From Lathyrus oleraceus (lineage: Eukaryota > Streptophyta > Magnoliopsida > Fabales > Fabaceae): a stretch of DNA of 64,000 bases. The notes beneath the pieces are model-generated. The model saw only the letters and a list, made by a program, of their open reading frames with translations, made no database searches and was not told the DNA's origin. Shown one piece after another: positions 55,636-64,000 of this stretch. The stretch's first letter is position 1. Each line of letters begins with the position of its first letter. Position numbers and translations under genes: made by a program. Where the stretch lies: NCBI RefSeq assembly GCF_024323335.1, contig NC_066584.1, forward strand, positions 267,274,344 to 267,338,343. The letters run 5' to 3'.

Positions 55636-57151
55636 CAAAAGGCAATGGAAGCATGGGAATTTCATGTGCATGAATGATGAGGGCCTCCATGCATGGGCCT
55701 GTACAGGCGCATGGAGGGCCCAAATCCAATTGGAAATGCAAGCTTAAGTCATATTAATCTAAAATGGACGTGCATATACGATTGCAAATAAGTGTGCATG
55801 AAGTTTTTAAATGGTTTCTAAAAATACACACGAATCTTCTCCTTTTTGAAACTACCTCTTACCAAAATGAAACATGACCTTGTGCGTAATGGTTGGAAAG
55901 GTATTGACATGAGGAACAATTGTTATGTTGAAAAAAACTCCATTTGGAATTGGGAAATTAGTGAAAATTGGTCATAAAGTTCAAGGTGCAAAACATGTGC
56001 ATGTGAAATTTTCCAAAATGGGCCAACTTCAAGCCCTTCTGTTTCAATGATGCAAGCTCCAAATGACAACAGCTTCAACATAAAAGTTGTATATCTTTTC
56101 AAGGAAATCAATTTGGACTCAAATTTTTCATCATTTGGATTTTTGGTGAGAAAGTTATGGGCACTTGAAGTTTGACTTTTTCACATTTCAATGACTTTGG
56201 TCAAAAGTGACCTATAATGTTTTGAACTATCACATGTACTTCGTTTAGAATTATGAAAATGTGTTCAACATAACAAAAGAAGTCAACATCTTAAACTTTC
56301 CAATGCATTTAATCCCACCTAAAAATCATGAAAAATGAATGAGTTATGTCCTTGGGAAGTTGACGCAAAATTAAGGTTTCAGTCAAAATGACCTATAATG
56401 TTTTGAAATGGATAATGACCTTCCAAGCTTCAAAGAAATTTTTGATGAACATGAAAGTTGTTCATATGGTTCGTAAAAACATTGTTTCTCTTGGGATAAT
56501 CTCCATTTAACAAACACATCAAAAGTTAGGTCTTAGTGGATTTCAAAATAGTCAGATGAATTGACTGATCAACTTCTCAAGTCCAAACTTCAAATCTTGG
56601 TGAATGGATGATTGAGGACACTCAAATAAGCTCATATATGCATGATATGATGAATGAAAGAACTTCCCTTGATTGTATTTGATCATAGGTGTAGGTTGCT
56701 TCATGAGCAAGGCATAGTTGATGCACAAATGAATTAGGGTTTCCTTGGGAAACAATCCTCAAGCCCCTTGGTTTGCTTTGATCAAATTGACAAATTGAGA
56801 ACTTTGGGAGGCATATATGATGAATAAGAGCTTTGGGAACCATTGTCATGCTTGCTTTCACCTTCACCTGGCCACATCAATGAGCATAGGGTCTCCTAGG
56901 AGCCTTGGATCTTGTGATTGCTCAAGTTACAAAACAAAAGGTGTTAGTGACATATTTTTGTGCTTTTGGTTAGTAAATAAAGTAAGAAAATCAATAATAT
57001 ACAAATCAGGCATGCTTGGTGGTCTCAAACGAACTCTCAGAAGTTCCCACCCAAAGGTTAAGGAGCCAAGATGCTATGATTCTTGAGGCAAATGCAATGT
57101 GCAATGATATGATGCCATGAGGGATCTTAGAGTCAAAATCAGGGTGTTACA

Positions 57152-57156
57152 GAGAC
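57152..57156 (+). repeat. Target site duplication of element C, right copy (GAGAC)
   Basis: GAGAC right after the LTR start of C, matching 37959-37963. Confidence 0.9.
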
Positions 57157-58150
57157 CAGTTGAGGTCTATGTCTCAGAAGGATAAAGATATGTTTAAAGA
57201 GTATGCCCAAAGATGGAGGGAACTTACTGCTCAGATTAATCCTCCATTGTAAGAGAAGGAGATGACGAAGATTTTTCTAGAGACCCTGAGTTTGTTTTAT
57301 GATGAACACATGATTGCCAATGCCCCAATGACTTTACCAAGATGGAAAACATGGGGATGAGGTTAGAGGAAGGAGTCCATGAGGGACATCTGTCTAAGGA
57401 AGAGGTGTCGTCCAATAAGAAATATTGGAGTGGTTTTACCAGAAAGAAGGAAGGGGAAACTAATGCAGTATCTGTAGGGAGGCAGAGGAGGCCTCATGTT
57501 AGAAGAAATCCTTAACGTCAGCATCAACATCAAGTTTCTTCAGTAATTACTGTGTTTTATAACAACTCTAACAATCAATCAGTACCAATTCAACAACAAC
57601 GTCAACAACAACCGCAACAAAGAACCAACAACAACAACAATAATAATCAACAACCAAACTTTGAGAGGAAGAAGGTCTCTTTTGACCCTATTCATATGTC
57701 ATATACCAAACTCTACCCATCTTTGGTTCTTAAGAACCTACTTCAACCATGAATTCCACCTCAAATTCCCGAACCACTTCCATGGTGGTATAAGCCTGAA
57801 CTCCGCTGTGCCTTTCATCAAGGAACTCCCGGCCATGATATTGAGAACTGTTACCCATTGAAGTATGAGGTACATAAACTCGCGAAGAGTGGGATAGTGT
57901 CCATTGAGGACCGTGCACGAATGTGAAAGCCAACCCGTTGCTCGCTCATGGTAATTTCTCTGTCAACATGGTAGACGGCTGTCCAGGAGAGTTCAAGATT
58001 TATGACATCCGCTTTATCAAAAGGTCCTTGGTAACAATGCATAAATACATTTGTATGGTTAGTGAATGTTAGCATGACCATGATGGTTAATGGATGAAGG
58101 GCTTATTCATATTTTCCAATCCCATCACTTGGGTGATGATGTCAATGTAA
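57152..58150 (+). pseudogene. gag C-terminal half, element D
   Basis: It begins in the gag core. A TAA near 57251 and a frameshift near 57338 break it. A Gln/Asn-rich stretch (57552-57700) precedes the C-x2-H-x5-H-x4-C knuckle (about 57808-57855). The second Cys-rich patch seen in A is deleted or scrambled between 57930 and 58150. Confidence 0.8.
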
Positions 58151-59582
58151 TTGTTCCTGTGTTTAAGACACCAAAACGGGTAGTAATTTAATTTACTAAT
58201 AGTAGCAGCAACAACGTCAACAAATCGGTATCGTCGCTAGTGATACGGTTAGTGGGCCCCATCCTATATCCATCCGATAGACCTGTTCCTTACCAGTATA
58301 ATGCTACCGTGGTGGAGAATGGTCAAGAGATTATGTTGCCTACGACAAATTTTGTTGTGAATATAGCTGATATAGCAAAGGTGACCCGTAGCGACTGTGT
58401 ATTTGGTCCAGTCTTTCCAAAGGATGTAGAAGAAGCTACAGGCAGTAAGAAGGTTAATGTGCTTGTGATAAATCCAGTTAGTGCTCCAGCGTGTCAGTCT
58501 GGTGAATCCAGCAAGCTAAAGCCTAACGATGATGATGAGGTATTGAGATTAATCAAGAGTGAGTTTACTGTGGTGGAGGAACTGCTCCAAACTCTATCGA
58601 AGATTTCAGTGTTGTCTCTGTTAATGAATTCTGAAGGGCACAGAGAAGTATTGAAAAGAGTGTTGGAGCAAGCCTACGTTGAGCACGAGGTTACTGTAGA
58701 CCAGTTTGACCACATTGTGGCGAACATTCCTTCTTGCAAAAATCTGAGTTTTTGTGATGAAGAGCTTCCTGAGGAAGGCAGAAATCACAATCTGGCACTA
58801 CATATATCAATGAATTGCAAGGAGGATGCATTGCCAAATGTGCTAGTTGATATCGGTTCTTCTCTGAATATACTCCCGAAATCAACTCTTTCCAAATTAT
58901 CCTACCAAGGCACCCCGATGAGGTGCGTGATAGTCAAAGCATTTGATGGTTCTCGCAAGACCGTCATTGGAGAAGTGGACCTTCTAGTGAAGCTAGATTC
59001 GAGTGATTTTCAAATTACTTTTCAAGTAATGGATATTCACCCGACCTATAGCTATTTATTGGGAAGGCCATGGATTCATGAGGCTAGAGCTGTAACGTCT
59101 ACTTTGCACCAGAAATTGAAATTTGTGAAGAATGTCAAGCTTGTCATCGTTGGTGGAGATAAAGTGCTTTTGGTAAGCCATCTGTCATCTTTTACATATG
59201 TTGAAGCTGAGGAGGAGGTTGGAACTCCGTTCCAAGCCTTGTCTATTGCTGAAGTAAAGAAAACAGGGGCACCTATGTCTTCTTTCAAAGATGCTCAGAA
59301 AGCTATTGAGAAAGATAGTACAGATCAGTGGGGCTGTATGGTAGAAGTCTGCGAGAATAAGAATAGAGCCGGATTGGGATTTCAGCAAGGTCCTTTTAAT
59401 GTCAAAGCTGAATAAGTGCAATCGAGTTTCCGTAGCGGAGGGTTCACCCATGGTAATAAACAACACTCAACTTCTGTGATCGAAGGTGATGAAGATGAAG
59501 ACTGCGCCAAATTTGTGACGCATGGGAATACTTGCAACAATTTGGTTGCTGTTGATATTCCTATTATTGTTCATCGCCCTAA
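58151..59582 (+). pseudogene. Aspartic protease region, element D
   Basis: A 391-codon frame (58240-59415) includes the linker and the protease. The catalytic motif reads VDIGSS where A has VDTGSS: the Thr next to the catalytic Asp is Ile, which should impair activity. Two residues near 58925 are missing compared with A. The frame ends at a TAA (59413-59415). The same phase then reads on for about 55 codons to the intron donor, so one nonsense change separates the frame from the splice site. Confidence 0.82.
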
Positions 59583-59841
59583 GTAATTTGTTTTTCATTG
59601 TTTTAAGAAAAATCCTTCTCCTATGCCTAAGGTAGAAGTGAACATTGTTAGGAATTTTAAATAACATCAATACAATGCAATTATATTCATCCACATCTAT
59701 GATGTTTTATTTTTACTTTTTGCCTTTCTTAAAATGGTAATCACAAAAAAAAACATAAGCAAATAAATAATAATTGTCCATCTGCATAATATTTGGTCAT
59801 AATTCACTTCTCTAAAATCAAAATATCAAATCATTATGCAG
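59583..59841 (+). other. Pro-pol intron of element D (259 nt)
   Basis: The donor GTAATT starts at 59583 and the acceptor ATTATGCAG ends at 59841. As in A the exon ends two bases into a codon and the next exon supplies G (AA + G), so the frame carries on into pol. Donor and acceptor are aligned with A; the middle has diverged. Confidence 0.75.
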
Positions 59842-61998
59842 GTTGGTTCTGAAACCCATTGAGTAGAAAGATCCTACGCCCTCTCCAAACTTTGATTTCC
59901 CTGTGTTTGAGGTTGGGGAATAGATTGATGAACAAGTATCTCATGAATTATCTCGTCTACTTGAGCATGAGGAAAAAGCCATCCTGGCGTTTAAAAAGCA
60001 AATTGAGTTAGTCAACATGGGTTCCGAAGATGATATGAAGGAAGTCAAGATTGGGTCTCAACTGTGTCCAGAAGGTAAGAAGGGGTAGATTGATCTTACC
60101 CGAGAATATTCAAATGTGTTTGCTTGGTCCTATCAAGATATGCCTGGTTTGGATTATGAGATTATGGAGCATAGATTGTCGTTGAAGCCAGAATGCCCGC
60201 CAGTCAAGCAAAAGTTGAGGAGGACTCATCCTAATATGGTAGTGAATATTAAAGAAGTAGTGCATAAGCAAATTGCTGTTGGTTTCCTAGTTACCGCTGA
60301 GTATCCGTAGTGGGTGGAAAATATTGTGCCTGCTCCGAAGAAGGATGGAAAAGTCCGTATGTACGTTGATTATAAAGATTTGAACAAAGCTAGTCTAGAA
60401 GATAATTTCCCTCTGCCACACATTGATATGTTGGTAGACAATACACCTAAATTCAAAGCCTTTTCGTTTATGAAGGATTTTCCGGTTATAATCAGATCAA
60501 GATGGCACCCAAAGATATGGAGAAGACCATATTCGTTACACCCTGGGGAACATTCTGTTATAGAGTGATGCCTTTCGGTATAAAGAATGCTGGTGCAACA
60601 TACGAGAGAGCTATGACCACTCTTTTTCATGATATGATGCATAAAGAGATCGAAGTATATGTTGATGATATGATTGCTAAATAAAGTGATGAAGAAGAAC
60701 ATGTTGTATATTTGTTGAAGTTATTCAAGCATTTGAGGAAGTACAAACTCTGCTTGAATCCCAATAAGAGTACTTTTGGTGTTCTTTCTGGTAAGTTGTT
60801 AGGCTTTATTGTTAGAGAGAAGGGTAATGAAGTTGATCCTACCAAGGTCAAAGTAATACAAGAGATGCATGCGTCCAAAACTGAGAAGCAAGTCAACGAT
60901 TTTCTCGGTCGCTTGAATTACATCCCAAGATTTATATCGCATATGACTGCCACATGTGCGCCTATATTCAAGCTTCTTTAGAAAGACCAGTCTTGTGATT
61001 GGACCAAAGATTGCTAGAAAGCTTTTGAAAATATCAAAGAATATCTGCTTGAGCCTCCAATTTTGTCACCACCTATTAAAGGAATATCTTTGATCATGTA
61101 TTCGACTGTGCTTGAAGAAAGTATGCGTTGTGTTCTGGGTCAGTAAGACGAAACTGGAATGAAAGAATATGCTATTTACTACCTCATTAAGAAGTTCATT
61201 GACAGTGAGACTTGGTAATTTATGCTTGAAAAGACTTGTTGCACATTGCCTTGGGCTGCTAAGCGTCTGCACTAGTATATGTTGAATCATACTACTTGGT
61301 TGATATCCAAAATGGATCCAATCAAATTTTTTAGAAGCCTTCTTTAACTGGGAGTATTGACCATTGACAAATATTATTATCGGAGTATGATATTGAATAT
61401 CGATCTTAAAAAGAAATTAAAGGCAGTGTCTTGGCTTACAATTTGGCTCACTAACCGATTAAAGATTATTAGTCAATGCAATATGATTTTCCTGACGAAG
61501 AGATTTTATACTTGAAGAAGAAAGATTGTGATGAACCATTTCTTGAAGAAGGGCAAGAACCTGGTTCTCGTTAGGGAATGGAATTTGATGGAGCTGTTAA
61601 TCACTAAGGTAATGGCATTGGGGAAGTGATTATTACTCCTCAAGGCACTCATTTTCAATTTACAGTTAGATTGACTTTCAAGTGTACAAACGACATGGTT
61701 GAGTATGAAGCCTGCATTATGGGGCTTGAAGAGGCCATTGACCTCAGAATCAAATATCTTGACATCTACGGAGATTCATATTTGGTTGTGAATCAGATCA
61801 AAGGTGAATGAGAGACGAATCAACTCGCTTTGATACCATATAGAGATTATGCGAGGAGGATTTCAACTTTCTTTACAAAGGTTGAGTTTCATCATATCCC
61901 CCGAGATGAAAACCGGATGGCAGATGCTCTTGCAATGTTGGCTTCAATGACCATGGTGAAATTTTGGAATGAAGTTCCGAATTTGACGGTGACGCGTC
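59842..61998 (+). pseudogene. pol pseudogene of element D (RT, RNase H)
   Basis: Pol from the exon start to just after the second RNase H. An early stop follows 8 codons in (TAG). RT is in pieces: 60116-60310, 60314-60568 and 60502-60684. The YVDD motif is intact (about 60658), but the block holding the first catalytic Asp is frameshifted by a one-base deletion near 60472. Many more stops follow through RNase H. The second RNase H (61570-61930) is recognisable by AEYE-like and YGDS motifs. It ends abruptly at 61998. Confidence 0.85.
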
Positions 61999-64000
61999 TG
62001 TAAGACCCCAATTTTGACCCTAAGATCGCTCATGCAATTTCATCATATGCATTAGCATTGGGATCATGCCTTGGCATCCTCCTTACCCCTCTTTCACTAG
62101 GTTTGTTTTGGGAGAGATCACCAAGAACTATATGATTGTATCATACTTGTATATTATCATTTTACTAACCAAAATACCAAAAATATGCCATTTGTATTTG
62201 CCTAACTCTTTTGCAGGTAGGGCATGATCCCCATTGATCTATCAAGTTCACATCTAGGTTTTAAGACCCTCATGGATAAAAGCACAACCAAGGATTGTTC
62301 CTAATGTCTTAAAGCATCATATATGAGTCCCTATTACATTTACATGTTATTTTGATCAAGCATTCTTCAGGAGTTTGGAATTGGTTTGCCTTGGAAACCC
62401 TAGTTTGTCTGGGTATCTTGAGTAACTTCTTCAATAAGCTTCCTCACCAATTGATCAAATTTCTCAAGGGACACTTCAAATTTCATCATCTTATGCATAT
62501 GTGATATACCATGAGCCAAAAAATTCAAGAGAGTTGGAAGTTAGCAAGTTGGTTAATGGTGCTTGGCCAGATGAATTCATCTGATCAAAATTGGGTCTCC
62601 CTATACCCTATTTCCTACAATTTTCATCATATGAAAATGATTCCAAAAGCAAAGTTATTATAAATGACATTCCAAACAACTTTCATGGTAGTTTTGCTTG
62701 GAAAATCATTTTCTATGTTGAAACATTATAGGTCATTTTGTCTAAACCCTAATTTGAAAGTCAACTTCCCAGAGCCATAACTTGCTCATTTTTTATGAGA
62801 TGAAAGATTTCCAAGTTTCACAATCAAATTAAAGTGTCTACTTAAACTTTGATGTTTGGAGTTAGAGTAATTCAACTTTTATGAGCATGTGATATGAGGA
62901 TACATTATAGGTCATTTTTTCACTATACCATTGAACAATTGATTTTCCTCAACTTCAAAAATGCATAACTCTATCATTCGAAATCCAAATGACATGAAAT
63001 TGGAGTCCAATTTGAAGTTCTTTGAAAGAGATACAATTTTGATGAAGACACGTTTCTCATTTGGAGCTCATATAAAAAGTTAAGCAAGGTGGAATATTGT
63101 GGTATATGACTTAACACTTAGAAAAATTTTCAACATGTTGAAATTTCCAAACTTCTACCTCAGAATTCACCACGATCCAATTTCCAAATGGAAAAGTGTC
63201 CAACATTAAATTTGTTTCCCTTCATCTAATATTTCCAAAGAGTCCTATTTCATGCATTTTGGATGAGGTTTTCTAGGGATGCTCATGGTCTTAACAAGTT
63301 TGCATCAAGTGGAAAGATCAAATGTCCAAAACACCATTTGACATTGCCTTTCCATTCAAGCCTCATTTGAACTTCTTTACAATTGAATTTGGATCAAAAT
63401 TGCTTCATGGGCCTGTACACGCCCATGCAAGCTTGTGCATGACATTGCCAAATCTGGAAGAAAATACAAGTGTGTAAATATCACTCTCAAATGCTATAAA
63501 TACATGCCCTCTGAGCTCATTTCAGAGGACCTTTGCGCGCCAACTTTTCCCCCTCTCTTCAAACCCTCACAATTCAAAGGAAAACCTGAGAACTTTCAAT
63601 TTTAAAACTGAGTTTGAATATCACTGTTTGGAGATTCAAAAACTCCAGGATCCAAAGCTTTGTTCCATTGCCAAGCCACTTCCACAAGCTTCCTGAGTGT
63701 GATCAAGCAAGGTTTGAAGCAAGCAAGATCCAGTTCTACACAGAATTGTAGGTATTTTTGAGAAATTTTCTTTTCTTAGAGTCTCACTCAATTCTCATCA
63801 ATTATCTTGGATATTTGGTTGTCTGAAGTCCTACCAATGTAGGCAAGAAGATTGAGTTGCTTTGAGGTCAAATCGAAGCAACTCAGTTGACACACCTCAA
63901 AATTCAACTCCTCGTATCTTTCTATATATTTAGAATTAGTTAAAATTGAGGTCAGATTCGTGCTCTACGCCATTTTTTCTTTCAGATCATGTCCTCCTTT
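61999..64000 (+). repeat. LTR of element G (start only; runs off the window)
   Basis: It begins TGTAAGACCCC directly after D's pol, so it is a 5' LTR or solo LTR inserted in D. The five bases before it are GCGTC; the other side is outside the window. U3 boxes are at 62723-62734 and 62902-62913, and TATA is at 63494-63502. It is clearly related to the B/C/E LTRs, but diverged. No gene is seen in it. Confidence 0.8.
63494..63502 (+). promoter_or_regulatory. TATA box of G LTR
   Basis: CTATAAATA, 1.5 kb into the LTR, the same distance as in B. Confidence 0.7.

Larger units (their letters stand above)
37964..57151 (-). mobile_element. Element C: full LTR-to-LTR Ogre-like element, pol-deleted
   Basis: A 19.2 kb element on the minus strand with two LTRs, PBS, polypurine tract and a GAGAC target duplication. 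It is inserted in the gag gene of element D: joining the flanks across one GAGAC gives continuous gag. Inside, ORF1 and gag are present with stops. From the gag C-terminus the sequence jumps straight into integrase, so protease, the intron, RT, both RNase H domains and the integrase zinc finger are gone. Such a copy could only have moved with proteins from another element, or lost these parts after insertion. Confidence 0.92.
51562..57151 (-). repeat. 5' LTR of element C (5590 bp including a 755 bp insertion)
   Basis: It begins TGTAACACCC at 57151 and ends at 51562 (ATCCCGCAACA). Without the insertion at 54685-55439 it is 4835 bp, close to the 4801 bp 3' LTR. U3 boxes are at 56209-56220 and 56390-56401; the PBS-like repeat is at 51624-51632. 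The two C LTRs differ at many scattered sites, so the insertion is not recent. Confidence 0.9.
57152..61998 (+). mobile_element. Element D (+), right part: gag, protease, intron, pol to RNase H
   Basis: It continues the gag fragment left of C, so C split D. It covers the gag middle and C-terminus, protease, the pro-pol intron and pol up to the linker after the second RNase H. At 61999 an LTR (G) begins, so integrase, 3' UTR and D's own 3' LTR are missing from the window. It is related to F (shared pol changes) and more diverged from A. Confidence 0.85.

Overview
The window is plant nuclear DNA made entirely of nested, mostly broken LTR retrotransposons. I see no host gene, tRNA, rRNA or CRISPR. 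The coding remains belong to the Ty3/gypsy Tat lineage, Ogre-like. They have an extra ORF1 upstream of gag, a tRNA-Arg-type primer binding site (PBS), a short intron between protease and reverse transcriptase, two RNase H modules, and LTRs of about 4.8 kb. Such elements fill the large genomes of Fabeae legumes (pea, vetch, faba bean, Lathyrus); that assignment is inference.

Layout: (1) 1-3397, the 3' end of element U (+), with a 3' UTR full of repeats and a 1.6 kb LTR, inserted in the leader of A. (2) 3398-16190, element A (+): ORF1, gag, protease, intron, a long open RT-RNaseH-integrase frame, a 4 kb repeat-rich 3' UTR and 101 bp of 3' LTR. (3) 16191-24367, element B (-): truncated gag, ORF1, leader, PBS and a 4838 bp LTR. 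(4) 24368-33080, element E (-), same layout. (5) 33081-36342, pol pseudogene F (+), then an LTR remnant (+) to 37920. (6) 37964-57151, element C (-), complete from LTR to LTR with a GAGAC target duplication, but deleted for protease, RT and RNase H; its 5' LTR carries a 755 bp foreign solo LTR. C sits in the gag of element D (+; 37921-37963 and 57152-61998). (7) 61999-64000, the start of another LTR, G (+), abutting D's truncated pol.

No element looks autonomous. A has an open RT/RNaseH frame, but its integrase has lost a catalytic Asp and its gag-protease is broken. C keeps an open integrase core but has no RT.

The most interesting signal is not protein coding. The 3' UTRs of U, A and C are dense fields of short inverted repeats whose stems change in a compensatory way while the loops stay fixed. 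A long leader hairpin upstream of ORF1 also shows one compensatory change between copies. Many 3' UTR boxes are complementary to the elements' own PBS, and a PBS-like 9-mer recurs 57-62 nt before the end of every LTR whose end is visible. Together these suggest a selected RNA-structure layer, which is inference.
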